DNA of 64,000 bases, taken from contig JAULSR010000006.1 in the NCBI GenBank assembly GCA_030512295.1, positions 1,240,001-1,304,000 of the forward strand, written 5' to 3'. The notes under the pieces were generated by a model. That model was not told the origin of the DNA. It saw only the letters and a program-made list of their open reading frames with translations, and did no database searches. The position numbers were made by a program, and so were the translations under genes. This DNA is from Bombardia bombarda. Its lineage: Eukaryota > Ascomycota > Sordariomycetes > Sordariales > Lasiosphaeriaceae. Each line of letters starts with the position of its first letter. Position 1 is the first letter of the stretch. Of this stretch, positions 37,455 to 52,084 are shown piece after piece.

Positions 37455-38387
37455 GGGAACATGCCTCTCCCCCCAAAGGCAGCCCAAATGTCTTCTTCAC
37501 AGAAACCCTCTAGACGCCAAAAACCAGAAAGTAGCTGTTTTACTCGCGGTCTGTCGAGAATCAGGAAACCCGGCAAAGTCCAACTAGTCCGGTGAAACCT
37601 CTCTATCGATGTCAGGATAAGAGTGATCGGCTTTGTGACTTTGGGATGTTTTCAGTAGGTAGAAAGAAGTGTGGAAGTCGAATCACGGATGGCTGAGGTT
37701 GCAGGGCAGTGTGTACTTGTATAAACCAATACCAATGCTGGAGGGAAACCGTTTTATGAAAGGCTTCGGCACTGTCCCGGGGGTGACAAGGGGAAACGGG
37801 CAAGGCCAAGGTAAACCTAGCGACGTTCAGGGATGGACTGGGTGACTGGTAGGGGGCATGTCCAACAGGCTTGCAGGCTGGTGCAGAAACGTTCCAACCA
37901 TACAGGGAAGGAGCGAGAAACGAGGCGATCCGGCGGGCTAGCCCATGGCCCTGCTAGTCAGGATGGAGTACGATATCGCCAGCAATCCCAAGTACCTGAC
38001 TTTACTTCTTAAAAAGCCCTGTTATAGCCTCAGTTCCCAGAGATAAGCATACAAGACTCTCCTTAATCTACATCAAGGAGCCCAAGATCCTTGTTGAAGC
38101 GCCTTTGAAAGCAGTCTTCGAGGTATTCAGGACGGTAGAAACAATAGTGGGCGGGCACTCGTGTATGATGGGTGGGTACAAGCAGACAGAGAAGAAGGCG
38201 AGTATTTGGAGACTTATTAAGCATTCGGACGGGTGCCGTTGCCCCTCTGCCGAGCAGCGAGGTAGAAACGGTTCTACGCCATAACTCCTGCACAAGCAGC
38301 ATTAGAGGATTTGGGGCATATGCTAACTGGAAGAGGGACGGGTGGCCGTTCAGCATTGTCATGGCTTGGATTAAACGGAGACAAGGC

Positions 38388-38406
38388 GGGGGGGGGGGGG
38401 GGGGGG
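38388..38406. repeat. G19 homopolymer
   Basis: Nineteen G in a row on the plus strand, able to form a G-quadruplex. It lies about 930 bp upstream of the vib-1 start codon. Confidence 0.9.
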
Positions 38407-41400
38407 CAAGAAGGACTGTCTGTCTCTTGCCCCTCGACCCTGCTCCATCCAATCCAATCCAGAGTTAACCAGCAAAGCCCCGGTTATCAACCATGTAAGT
38501 TGAACAACAAGGGCACCCGATTAGAGCAAGAATCCTCCGAGGGCTTTGGACGCGCTGCTCGCGACCCGCAATTTTCTAGAAGACCGTTGGGTAATAAACG
38601 CGCCGATGAAGGGCCCCTCTAGGGCCAGACGGGATGGTGTCTCGTCTGGAGGGGGAGGGAAAATCGGTTCATGAGATTGCCCTTGACCAGGGTCTACAGG
38701 GAAGAACCAGGAGGGCCAGCGGCCAGCGGACCCTAGTAAGCTCGGCTGGCGAGAAGAGGAAACACAATTACATACCCCTGTCCTTACATTTTGCGCTTGC
38801 AAGCTACTTGCCCCAAAGAGGCAGAAGGGGCCGTAATATCAGAGTTTGTTATAGTTATCGCTTGGCCACAGTTGCGGGCGTCAATTTGAACCTCACAACT
38901 GGCAGAGCAGCTAAACGAAATAACCAGCTATGTAAAGGGAGCCCCTTTGCCTGCTGGATACGAACAAGTTGGGGATACTGTATGGTCTGGATCATGGGAA
39001 GGGAAAACCACCACAAATCAAAACGCAGCGGTCGGCCGAGGCAGCCGCCTGTCCCGTGGGTCCTAGCCCGTATCTGTAGAAGGAAGGCAACACAGAAAAC
39101 GGATTCATTTGATATGATCAGGTGAGAAAAGGACCGGACGGCGGATCGATCAGAAACGACACAAGACAATTTCGAAAAGAAGAGGGGCAAGCAAAACTTT
39201 GCAATCAGGATACAGACATCCGGTCCTGTACTGAATAAAAACAGTAGACTCGGGGTATTGATTTTCTCCTCCGCAGTTGAACAAGCCAGGTGGCCCACGC
39301 CATCACTGCCGCGGGCAGATGCTGCTCCGGGTTCCAGGAATTTGAGGTTTTTGGCACTCGATGATCAAATACACGATGCATTAGTTTGCTGCACTGATTT
39401 GTGGGTTTCTGCTTCCCTTGTTGAATAAAAAGCGCGGTGCCTCTGTGTAAGCAGGATGCGGCGCGTTGGCCAAAGTGAGTGTTTGCAGGGGCCGACCTTG
39501 CGTTGCCCCGATCTGGTTACAGTGCAGTTTGCAGGGAGGAAGCCATTCAGCGAAAATGCGGAGGTAGGAAAACGGCGCCGCTTGACGACATTCCCGAATG
39601 GGACCGTGGTGCCTGGGCCGCGGGCGCCATCCCTACCTGGGCAAGCTGGGCAACATCCACCCCGGGGCCCTGGCGCAAGGACTACCACGGCGAGATGAAT
39701 TGCCTGCCACTGCCACTGCCACTGGCTGGTCGACTTCTGGCTGGTGAAGCTGAAGCCAAGTGCGGTAGAGATGTGCATTGGGGTATGGTGACACAGCGTC
39801 CACATATATGCTCACAAACGGCATCATGGGCATACAGAGGGACCAGACCTGCTTTTAGCGTGCCTCGACTGCAGCGACCTGATAGATAGTGAGTGCTGCT
39901 GGCGACGTCTTGTGATGCCAATCTCATGTCTGCGTCGCCGCCGTGACCGCCGTAGCTGCGAGTGGTATAGATGGCTGGCGGGTGTGCTGGTACTGATCAC
40001 TCCGTTTAGAACTATACCTAGACTATCATCGTGAGTGTGTGAGCAGCAAGGAGGTTAATCCAAAGACAAATGGCCCGGGCCCGACTCGGTCAAATCGACC
40101 ATCCACGCCACGCGGGAGGTGAGCCGTAGCTTGAGCTGGTTGCTGCTGCATCACAGCGCCTAACGAGGGGTATCGTCATGATTGGAGGAAGTGGGCTAAG
40201 AGAGTGTCTTCTGCTCACTCAACGTCCGCTTTGCTGTGTGGTGCATGCAGGTATATGAGTATATGTAGTGCATGCATACCTTACATAGTGTACATGCGCA
40301 CACCAGCAGGCGGATGCGGATGGCATGGAATGGGATGGAGGGCTCATCATGGGTACCGTGGCAGGGTGGCTCGAGTGGGTGGGTGAGGAGGTAGGGGGGT
40401 GGTCGCGAACTGCAGCGTACGTAGTGGGTGTGTGGGCGCCTGAACGGCAGAGAACTCAGTCTGGCAGATATCTGCACTGTCTCTGCGCTATCTCGATTCT
40501 CGATCCACGTCGAGTCGCGCCAAGGCTGAGCGCGGCTGGCTGGCTGGCTGGCTCTCATCTACCTATGGAGGTTGCGCTAGCTTTTGCGCACGGGTAGTCT
40601 TCCATTCTCCGGCACACAAGCAACCAAATCAGTAACCAAAGCAGCAGACCAGACGAGGCTCTGGTTGGTGGCGTGGCGGCCATTAGGGTCTCAATATCTC
40701 CGAGGTTGGGGAGCTGGGAGCCCAGCCTCCGACATTAGATGCTCGATAATATTTGTCGAGGTTATTATCGTGGCGGCCGTCGCAGTGCAGGAAAGGGCTG
40801 TCTGTCCTGGGTGTCTTTGGGTTTCCTGCCCAGACTCGCCAGAGTGCAACACTTACCACCTTTGGTACCTACTTAGGACGACGTCGGTAGCAGCATCTGA
40901 TCTTATTCGGCGGCAGCTGGTGTCCCGAGGCCACATGTGCAGCTGGGAGGTGTGCGATTTAATGTATTTAGATTGCACCGCAGCCTGGGGAAGACAATAG
41001 AGCGTCAAACCTGTGGGCAAAGGTAAGGTGATGTTTCTAAAAAGAGAACATTCCATTCCACCTACCTCCATATTCACCCATCCACCCTAGGTACTTACCT
41101 GCCTACCTCCACTTACCTCAGGTTCCTTTCTTCCATCCAGCCCGTAACCAGCCCTGGGCTGGATGGACGAGGTAGTGACGACCCAGCTGCTGTGTCGGGT
41201 AGGTCATTGGCGCTGGTCGTGACTGCCGCTTGCTCCTCTTTTCCCAGGCCAGTCAGTAGCTGGGCATCAGCATCAATGGAAGCAGCAATGGATAGTTTCC
41301 ACTTCCCACCCGGCCTCTCTCCAATGGATGAGCATCCCGTCGTGGACCCGAGACTTACGTAGACCGAGACTGCAGGCGCTCTTTCCATCTTCATCAGCAC

Positions 41401-43376
41401 CTTCCGTCAGTCCTGGTCGGGAAACTGCTTCGTAGAGAAGGCGCTCCTGGCTGCCACTGCTGCACAGGCCACCCCGTGAGCCCGTCTCTTGCCCATCACC
41501 CGCAGAAAGAAGCGCAAGAAGCGCAGCAGCAGCCCCTTGCTCCTGCCTAGGTAGGCGGTAGGTGGTTCCATACCACAGCCGATACACGCCGTACTCGGGG
41601 AGATCGTGACAGGTCACGTCGCATTTTGACAGCGATCCAACTCAGATGCACGGCAACGAGAACCTTGGAAGCCTGTTTGCTTGTCTGGAGGTATCCGTAC
41701 CTGCCCGTCTCCAGCTGTACGGAGTACTGCATTGCTGTTGTCTTTGTGATGTTGCTGTTGCTGCTGTCCATCGCTCCTGCTGTTGCTAGTAGGTGCCCCT
41801 CACCATGTCTCGGTCCGCTGCTTCCCACCCCGGTTAGGCTGGGCACATCAGGTCATCCCACCGGAATTTAAACTTCTCTCTTCTCCTCCTGGTCAAAGCA
41901 AGCTATGGAAGGTGGGAAGGTCGCAGAGGTAACACGCCTCCTCGGCCCCCCAGACGGATGACCGTACGCTACGCTACCCAAGCTCCCAAGCACCTAACAA
42001 AGAGCCAGCATCCCCACCCGGCCATTGCCGGTGGCTGTCCGTTGCGACGGTGTCCGCGCTCCGTGCATTGGCGAACGTTGCAATCACGATTGCATCGGGG
42101 CAAGTCAGGGGACTGACGGCGAATTTGCGAGATCTGCCCAAGAGCGGATGTGACATGGTGACATATGTCCCGCGTCTTGCCCACGCCCGCGCGCGTCCGG
42201 TCTGCAGCAGCGATTCTCTTGACAAAAGAACGAAGCGTTGCAGCTAATGAGCCATTTGGCATGCCCATCGGAAAAGACTACAGGTACCTACCCCAAGAAA
42301 TCGGACGAGAGCTGCAAGACGACTCTGTCATCCAACTACTGTAGGCGTGGCAGACGCCACTTATGTTAGATTGTGCCACCTACTGACAATCCGGTCTACT
42401 GTGTAGGTAACAGCAGACGGTTATTATGCACCTTGCACATACAGAGCGCAATCACCGAGTCACCAAACTCCCTACCTGTGCTAGAAGTCTTGGTAGGGGG
42501 CAGTTATTGGGATGCAGTCCCCCAGCCTTGTACTAACTCCCCTACCTACTGTGTAATTGACTAAACCGGAACTACAAAGATCATGTTTGTCGATTACAGT
42601 TACACAGACGCAATAGATCCGAGTCGTCCGAAATCAATGGCGCTGGAATCGTGACATGATGACTGACAGGGGTGTCCTTGGCGTTCGCAGCGTTGGAAAG
42701 CCGTTGAGAAGTCATGACGCTAAGAGGTGCGCCCAGCCGAGGGCCCGTGTCTCAAGCCTCGATGTCACCATGCCGCTGCAAATCTTCGAATCTGGGGATC
42801 AAGAGTCAGGAGCTTTAGAGACGACGAGAGTCGATATAGGAGGACCTTGCCGAGCTAGTCTTGTTACCTCCTGGCCTGGTCTGAACACCCAAACTGTTTG
42901 GTCGTAGCCTCGGGGCAAGCAAAAACGGTCCGGGACACCACCGGGGTGCAAGCGATGCACCCACCCGTCACAACCCGTCAGGACTCGGCGAGCCGAGGGT
43001 CGAAGACGGGCTGACAGTTGTGCTGGTGCTGCTAGGTTGGTTGGCGAGGCAGATCATCAAAATGCCCAGCCTGAAGACATTTCGACTCCAGCAACTCTCG
43101 ACGGCATGGCGAAGCTGAAAGAAAAAAAAAGTCTATCAGTTCTCGGTCGCCCAAACCGTTGCACATGCTGCACAGCACTTCAAATCGGCTAGGATGGGCA
43201 TGGGGCGCGTGTCAATATTAGGTATGTACTGCAGACCGAAATTGTTCGTCTTAACACAACCGGTTTAATGCCTATAAGTGTGGCTAATATAGGAACAACC
43301 ACAGAAACACCCCTGCTCACCTAGGCTTTGCTTCTTACTGGTGGCCGCCGTTTGGAGTTGAACAGGATTCAGCATC

Positions 43377-43399
43377 CACACACACACACACACACACAC
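43377..43399. repeat. (CA)n microsatellite
   Basis: About eleven CA units, intergenic. Confidence 0.95.
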
Positions 43400-46295
43400 G
43401 CATTCTGTGTAGACACCGCGGTACCTACACGATGTTGTCGCCTTCGCCCAATAAAATCGTCATACCTGGCCGTAGAAATCTGGTGTGCCGACGGCGAGAT
43501 CTGAAAGCGAATCGATTTTTGAGGAAGAGTAAAGCTCCCGCTCGGGACTTGTTGGACAGGGAATACTTCTAGGATCCGGCTGCTGCCAACACCCAGCCTA
43601 CCACAGTCAGCCACCCGCTGTTGGGTACACACACTGACCGAGGGATCGGCCACACTCCTTCGTCTTGGTCCAATGGTGGGGATGCCGGATGGTCGAGCCA
43701 GATTCTAAGATGCATCATGAGAGTAGCTCCAAGACGAAGATTGGACAAGGGACAAAATTCGACAAAAAGCAAGTGTCCAAGGGTCCTAACTCCTAAGAAC
43801 AAGAGACTCCAAGAATCGCCTACATGGCAAAACTCACTTCTTCGACCAAGAAGGCCAACTGCTCAAGTCTACTGTTTGGCACCCTGCCACTAGTCCGGCC
43901 GTGACTGATGATCAACTCCCCGTCTCGCTTCCTTGACTCGGGCGGAGGGACGGAGAGGAGCCCAAGCGTTGACGGAATACACTAACACAGATGCTTGTCG
44001 TTTTCCAGGCCTGTCAGGCTACGAAGCCGGCGGTTGGCGGAGACAGGTCTCTGCAATCTTCTCGGCTAGGGTGGATAAGCCTAGGCTTCTTTGAGGACCC
44101 CTCTCCGGCCGGTAGTCTCTATTTGACGAAGATCCCGGCCTCCACTCTTGGGAGCACTGCTCAATCGAGAAGTACTGCTGCGGCCATTTCCCGTTTCTGC
44201 GGCATGGCGGGGGGCAGCAGGGCACAAGATCCGCTGTCATCTCTGAATAATCATGCAACACGATAATCTGACGGCAACGAGCGCGGAAGCTCGTCCGTGT
44301 CAAAAGATACGGCACCGGGCGCCGGTAACTTGGTCTCAAATCACGTTGATGCGCAGTAGAGAACAGGAATCAAAAGCACAAGGACAAACGAACGGAGCAT
44401 CTACAGTTGCTTACCTTCTATAAACTAGGTACCTTGAGTAAGTGTGCGAAGATCCAACTGTCGTCTATAGAGGATACTGACCTGCAGGATACAGCTTCCA
44501 TTTACATGCGGCCAACGCGCTTCTGTGCATATCCTGTTGTCAGATAGCTAATATCATGATACTGCCTTCCAAAAACGACCAGAAACCTCAAAAGAACGAA
44601 TGAGGATACTTTTGACAACTCAGCGTTGACAAGTTAGGCGTCATCTCGAACCAGAAGCTCGAGCTGCACGACTGATAGGTAGTGTGTGTATCCTGTGTGG
44701 ACAGTGGCCAAACCCCCTCCACCGATCACCGGGACCACGAAGTGACCGTTTTGACAAGCACCTACCGTTCACAGGTCCGAGAATTTGCCGGAAAACGGCT
44801 ACCTGAATCACGGCTCCAGAGTCAAGAGTCCAAACAGAGCCAAGCCCACCACAGGATCAAATTACTCTGCCTGATAAGTTTCAATGCGCAGGGATCAATA
44901 CTTTGACCATTCTAGCACAAATGCGTATACGTGCTACTGTCACTAACAACGCTCAAACCCTCATTGTCGTAGACTATTCCCACCATAGACAGGTCTCGTC
45001 AAACGTGACGGATCACAAAATGACTGAGGATGATGCCGCCGACCATTGTTAGCTGCCTCACCCAGGGCCGTTATTATTAGCGGCCTTTATTTTGCCGTCA
45101 TGGCCTCCTAGACGATTCTTGGTCGCAGCATCTCATCTTCGGTCTCTTTCTTTGCTTCCCGATTATATCCGGCGTCGTCTAGATATACTCTCGTCGCCCA
45201 CTGGCGGAAGCCTGGTCAGCCCGTCCGTCCATCCACAACGGAGAGAGGTAATGGATATGTACTAGCTTACCCCTCCGTCTAAAAGCCACACGCATCCCCC
45301 GGCATACGCAAATTACTTACATGAAGAGATATTGCGGATTTCTAAGTAAAGAAACAGGTGATATCGATCCGCGTTACCCTTCACATCTCACCGAACAATG
45401 GGTGTCGTGAGGGTATGCAGCCCTATCCCCGCCTACTTTAGGCTGCCGCCGTGAAGTCCAGCACCCTGGAAACTCGACTGTTTGACTGGAGATGGATCAA
45501 TCTACCTGCTACAAAATACAAAAGCACGCTGTCGATCACAGACGACCACGACGACGAGAAGGCTTTTGCGAGCATGGCGGGAAAAGGAAGCGAAGCATTC
45601 TAGAAGCCTGGGAACGGGGTCCTACCACATACTCATATATTAAAACCAAGTCGGTCGTCGTTATGGTTGACTGGTTGTCCATCCCCCCTGACAGCGCGAC
45701 CTAAGCACGCCTACCCCGCAAAATTGAGCTTGATTGTCTTCGAGGAGACCCTTCGGTCTGTGCTCTGCTGACGCTTGGGCATGCGTTGCAGCGAAGAAGC
45801 AATACAGAGAGACCGCGCAAGACATGGCGGTGTTCTCGTCTGTGAATGCTCGCAGGCATGGAACGTGGTAGGTAGGACCTGAGTGAGTCCGTGGCCCATT
45901 CACACCCGTCGGTGCCATGTGCCCTTTCAGTCATTGGAGATGTATTCGGCATAGACAGATTATACGAACTACTGCGCACGGCACCTTGGCTACGGATGTG
46001 TGTACACGGCACTGTCAACAAAAACTGCCTAGTTTACTGTCGCTATGGCTGCCGCTGCGCTTGTCGTGCATTATGGGATGTAAACAGATAGGCTCGGCAG
46101 GGTCCTTGAGGCTTGAACACACTTGGTTGTCTACGAGAAGGCCGCCACTGCCGTCAGTATCCAAGACACCGGGAACCGTCGACGTCGAGGCAGCGACGAA
46201 GGATTCCATCAACCATGGGAGGATCTCGTGAGCTGAAAGAGGCAGAGTCGCATACCTACAATACACTGCATATCTAGGGAGGTGGTTCGAATCAT

Positions 46296-46319
46296 GCAGC
46301 AGCAGCAGCAGCAGCAGCA
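46296..46319. repeat. (CAG)n trinucleotide run
   Basis: About eight CAG triplets, not in a recognised gene. Confidence 0.9.
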
Positions 46320-48333
46320 CACTCCCTCGATGGGATGCCACCATCCCAGCGAATCCGGGGTCTGCCGCTGCCCGTATATACGTAGTGTAAGACGGGCTCT
46401 GTTATTAACAAGAGCTGGAGAATTTAGCCTGGAAGGGCCGATTCAGCGGGTAGGCATTTTTGCCAGCCAATCATCGTCGTCAATTGACAGCTAGGAAAAC
46501 AAGGTGCGGCTGCGCTGATCGTGGCGCATTCGCTCCCACGTCACCTCTACTCTTTTTGAGCTGCGCGCCAGGCGTGTGTACAGTCGGGCCGCCGGGGGGG
46601 TTAGGGGGGTCCTCATGCGAGAAATGTCCAACTGCACACTCACTAAGCCAGCTCACCTGCCTTTCAACGTTCGTTGTCGCACACCGCCTGTATTTACACA
46701 ATAATCCGTGACAGGGCCTACGGACGGTATTCTTGGACAGGGCAGCAGTTCGGTGGGAGCAGAGGGAGCACCCTTGCAACCAACTCAGTTATCATCTAAC
46801 CAGGAAGCACGCTAACTAGACTAACGATAGCCTTTCCTGCCCGGTCGACGGTTCTTGGTGTTGTGGACCACTTGTTAACCAGTAAGAAGGTATCCATGAA
46901 GTACGTACCTTGGCTCGAGCTTGTGTACGGCATGCAATGCCTTATTTCCACTAGGTACTGCTTAGGAACGGATATGTAATCAGTACCCTCGCTGCGAAGA
47001 GACAAGCCAACAGCATCAGATTCTGTTTAGCGTGGAGCCCGTCTCGTTTGGCCCTTGTTTGCCGTGATGCCGACAGGAGGAATGGCTGCTGCACCCAGGA
47101 GGAAGAGGATGCCTCGTTGCCAAGCTCCAAAGCTCCGAAGCGCGTCTCCGAATTAGCAGGTCGAACAGGGACCTTCCAAGCCCTTTTGTTCCAGACGCGG
47201 TCGTGAATCATGGACGGCCGTCTCTGTTCTCCTCTGCAGTCGCTAGTTCATCCTACATCCATGGCAAGGAGCTTGATAGCGCCAGGAGCTGTTGACGGAT
47301 ACAGCATCGGCGGGGTATCTTGTGCGTGGAGCACCTAATAAGTCGCGTGGCCAAGGCATGGATGCACACAATCTCCTTGCGCCAGAAGACCTTGACCCGA
47401 TTCGAAAAGAACATCCGTCTTGGAATGGTTCTAGTGTAGGTAGGAGACGAGAAGACGAAGGAAACAGGTGTCATCAAGTGATGAGAGAAGGTGACTGGCG
47501 AAGAGACACACGTGTTGTTTCATTTCACGCTTTGTTGTTTTTTGGTTCAATGACGGCCACCACTGTTTCGAGCTACCATCAGAATGGCATTGTATCCTTT
47601 GCGTCGAAATCGCAGCCAGCCTGGGATGAATGATGAAACGGCGAGCGCCGTGCATCATCGCGCAACAGAGCCAGCCTCCCAGCGTAGCACTTGAGATCTG
47701 TGGGGCGTCTTGATCGCATCTGACATGACCATGAAGGAACGTTGTGTGCCATTTGGTCTACCTGCCTGCCTGTCATGTCAGTAATTCGATGAGCTCGGCT
47801 GCTCCCCTACTCGCCCATCTCATAATCCAACCGCACGACATCAGAGACAGCAGGATGGATGGATGGACCCTGTTCGTTTTGTTCCTTGGCTTTTTGGCGC
47901 CTCGCTTGCGATTGAAGCCTCGGCATCCCAAATGCTGCTGTCGCTCCTGCTGATGATGATGACAGTTGACTTTGACTGGGCCCCCAGAGCTCCACCAAGG
48001 AGAGTTTTGCGTTTGTTTTGACCAGGAGGAATACGATGAGATGTTCGTTCAGCACCGTTCGACGAACGATTGAAGCGGGCGGGGCGGGGGGGAACCAGGG
48101 GCAGGAAACACCAACGGGTGGTGCCCGTTGGTCTTGTCCGGAGATCACGGCAGGCTGCTGCTGCCATTTGCTGCTGGCGAGAATCGAACAAGCCTCTCCC
48201 AAGTGGGAGAGAGATGGGGGCGCGACCACCGTTCGACTCTTTTCGGACGTCGGGCAATAAAGCCCACGCCAAGAGGGGGCATTCACAAGGGCAAGGCCCC
48301 CCGGCTGTCACTGTAACGCCGCGATAAACAAAG

Positions 48334-48354
48334 GAGAGAGAGAGAGAGAGAGAG
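48334..48354. repeat. (GA)n microsatellite
   Basis: About ten GA units, intergenic. Confidence 0.95.
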
Positions 48355-48731
48355 CAAAAGAAAACGTCAGGTTCAGTCGACACTTTGGCCCTCCCTGACA
48401 CAAGAGCGTCTGTGTCCGCAAGCTTGCTTTCTGCACTATCCCTTTTACTGACAATCAACAGTTTGAGTCTTGCCTTTTTCAAATTTACCTTTACCTTGTT
48501 CAGTGGAGCTCACGCCCTGGGGACGAACGACACGACTGTGTGTGACTTGGGGATGGCGTCGCGCGCAGCGCGCCCCCCTCACCCACCCCCCGGCAAGCCT
48601 CCCCTCCATCCATCCCCTGATGCGCTTGCGGAAAGAAGTACCGAAATGCATCTATCCTTGTTCTACAGGCTGGCTAGCTAGCTAGCTGGCTGGCTGGCTG
48701 GCTCACCAGTGGTGGTAGTGGGCATCCACTA

Positions 48732-48743
48732 CCCCCCCCCCCC
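48732..48743. repeat. C12 homopolymer
   Basis: Twelve C followed by a T run. Intergenic. Confidence 0.9.
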
Positions 48744-49876
48744 TTTTTTCTTTTTGGACAGACACCGTTTACACACACACTTACGGAGAAGCCGTCACCT
48801 GTCGCGTCCTCACACGCCCCCCCTTGTTTGCCTTTCTGTTCGTCCACCACTAAGCCCAAGTCCGTCCCCCTCCATCTCCGTCTCTGGCCCCATGGCGGCC
48901 CCCTAAGGCGGGGGGGGTTGACAGTTCAACACAGGCTGGCTGGCTGGCTCGCAGAAACGGACGGATATCAAAACCCAGAAACGAGCAAGCAAGCCGAGGC
49001 CGGCGTGGGCGTTGGTTCGTTGCCCAAATGGTAGTGGCTTCTTGAATCATGAACGGAGCAGAGAAGTGCACAGAAGTGTCGAAGAAAAAAGGTAATTAGG
49101 ACTCCATCGTCTACTATGCACTTGAACTTGCGAATATAGACTATTATGCTTACATGGTATGTATAATCTCTTTTCTTCATTCTCTCGGTCTATCTATCTA
49201 TCGTCATATCATGATTCATGATTCACGTTAACCGTCTATTACACTACCTAGGTTAGACTGGATATCTAGATTGCTTTTTCCGTTTCTGGATCATGTACAA
49301 TCCATGCATCGTGATTCCTTCGCCCGCGCCGAGATAGGTTTGGGGCTGGAACTGAACTGGGCTGGGTTGGGCTGGGTTGGTGTGCGCGCTCGCGCTGTCG
49401 GCGATAGGGTCCCGGTGGGCTTTGGGCTGGTTGTGTGAAGGGGTGATGGTCGTTGTGCAGGTGCAGCAGCGGCAGGCAGGCCAAGTAGATGAGCAGCTCA
49501 GGTAGGTATGTAGATAGACATGCGGGACAGTACGCGCGTGTGAGTGACAGTCAGAGGAAAGAGATGAGCGTTTGTACTTACAGGCGCTATACTTTTGCAC
49601 TCATCCCATGTACGCATATGTAGGTAAATCACAATAATATAATTAATTGGTTCTGGGTCTTTCCTTGGTCTTTACCTACTTACAGCCGAGGCGCAGGGAG
49701 GCGGACCAACGACGACGGCCAGCAGCTGGGCATCGTCCTATCGAAAAGAACGGTTGACACATACTTTAGGGTCAGCCAGAGAGAAAAAGAGTTTACAATG
49801 CTGTCTACCGAGCACCAGGCGTGTGGAGCTGGAAGCAAGCAAGGGATGGGTTTTTGTCCATCGTCAGTTTATCAGC

Positions 49877-49877
<1 letters not shown>

Positions 49878-49909
<32 letters not shown>

Positions 49910-49910
49910 T
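49878..49910. repeat. (TGCG)n tetranucleotide repeat
   Basis: About eight units of TGCG/GCGT, followed directly by TAGG units. Confidence 0.9.
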
Positions 49911-52060
49911 AGGTAGGCGCGTGCGGACGCAACGCGTGTGTGCGTACGGAGGTAGCAGGCCCTCGTTCTCTTTTCATCTCTTTTTGTTGCTTTTTTTTTC
50001 TTACTTACGGCGGAAGCACATGTACCTATCCTGTCGGTCGTTTATCGTTGTCACATCCATGATTCCGGATTGGGATGAACGGGAAGAGGGGGGAGGTGCC
50101 GGGGGCTGGTGGGTAGGCTGGCCTGGGTGGATGGATGGGCGGATGGAAGGCTGGCAAGCAGGGGGCAAAAAAACTAAAAGAGATGTGCTGGTTAGATGCT
50201 GTAATGGATGCTTATCATAGCAAGCACAGTAAAAGACTTGTGATGAAGACAGTATTGAGATGAGATGGCGGGTTAGTTTACGTAGGGATGTGGGATGTGA
50301 TGGAGTGTAGAAACATAGCTTATGTATATACCCCCGTAATCAATCTTGTAATAGATGTAAAATATAGAGGAATAGTATATGGTAGGTAGTCCTGTAGGTA
50401 GATATATACCGGATAGTGAGGAGGAAGAATTGCCATCTGTCCATAATATAGGTTCTGTACTGGTGTGCGTGATTTGGTGCTCCTTATTACAGCTCACGTC
50501 GAGTAAATACAGACAACAAATACAACACAGAAACCGGTGTTTATGTTGTCAATATCGAGATACTCCTTCCGTTACCTACGCTGCTACTGTCCTCTGTTTA
50601 CGCTACCTATATGTAACTGACTGGTATGCATCACATATGTACGTACGCACATATATGCACTTCAAAACGGGCATCAAAAGCAAGGCCAAAGCCCAAAAGT
50701 AAAATCAAGGACACGACCGCAGCCGCGCCAACAGCAGTGTCCAGATTCGTGCACTTGTTGGGTTCTACTTTCGGTCGTGATGGTCGAAAGAGGCAATCGC
50801 GATGGAAGGAAAGGTAGGGGTGAGAAGAAAAAAACCAAGAAACAAACGAAGGGTAACATAACGCATCTCGCGCAAGTATGTAAGTACATAAATACAAACA
50901 TGACAGGGGTGAAATTTTTGTGAACGGTGGTGGCGAGGGGGGTCTAGGGCCAGGCAGCGGGGGTGAGCGAGTGATAGAAAGGTTTTTTTCTCTCTGCTCT
51001 CCTTTTCATGTGCCTTCCAGGGGCGGGTAAGAACGGGGTAAGAAAATAGGGGGGCATAACCAAAAAAAGGGGTACTGCTACTGTGCTTCTGCATCTACCG
51101 ATGGACCAGACCAGGGCGGAACTTGGACGACGCGGAGTGGTGGCGTCAGGAACGAGGTTCAGCACGGGAAAAAGAAGGCCAAAGCCAGGTTGTGTTTGCT
51201 TGCTTGGGACTCCGGCTGTGACGGTGACGGTGACGGCGACGGACGCCAACGGCGGTGATAGTAATGGCGGCGCTATGGTTATGATTACCGTGCTACCTTG
51301 CTAACTCTTAGACCTCTGTCCTACATCTACGTACGTATGTACTGCTGTATATACTATGTGAGTGACTGACTTGTCTCCTGATCTACCTACTACCCTGAAC
51401 CTGGATAGGTAGCAACCCAGATTCGACCATAAACCCTCTGGCACTGGTTCGGGTATTTTCTTTTTTGAGATGCTTGAGTACACATCTGCCATCTAACATC
51501 TCCTTTGATTCCGGTTTCCCCTTTTTCCCTTTCCTCTAGAACAACTTGTCATTTTCGTTGACAGATGTAACCCAAGACGAAAACCAGAAGAGACAATAGG
51601 TACTTTACTTAACCTATCTACTGCACTGCATTTATTGAACCTTTGACTGCTACCCAAACTGTTTACCACGGTAGTCTAGATATTTTCCCATCCATCCAGC
51701 AATCAACACCCCCTCACCCCATTCCATTCCCCATTCTCTGCCGCTCCGTAAACCAGGCGGTTGTTACCTTGACTAGATGCAGCAGCAGCAGAAGCAGCTG
51801 TAGCAGGTGAAAACCAAAAAGGACCGCAGGTGCGGCGGAACTGCGAGCCAATGTACGTATATGTAGGTAGTAGTGGGAGTAGCAGTATTCGTAACACAGC
51901 AGGAATTTATTATATAGATACCTACAACACATAACTACTGACATCAAAAGTGGCAATATTATACTGTGTAGCGTAGCAGAGCATACAGCGTAGCGTAGCA
52001 TAGCATAGCATCGCACCGAACCGCACATGACAGCAAGCCATTCTCCCCTCCCTCGTTGTC

Positions 52061-52084
52061 CATTTCCATTTCCATTTCCATTTC
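52061..52084. repeat. (CATTTC)4 hexamer repeat
   Basis: Four uninterrupted CATTTC units. Intergenic. Confidence 0.9.

Noticed and set aside
47841..48482. 213-codon minus-strand frame
   Set aside because: Low-complexity and repeat-driven, no recognisable domain.
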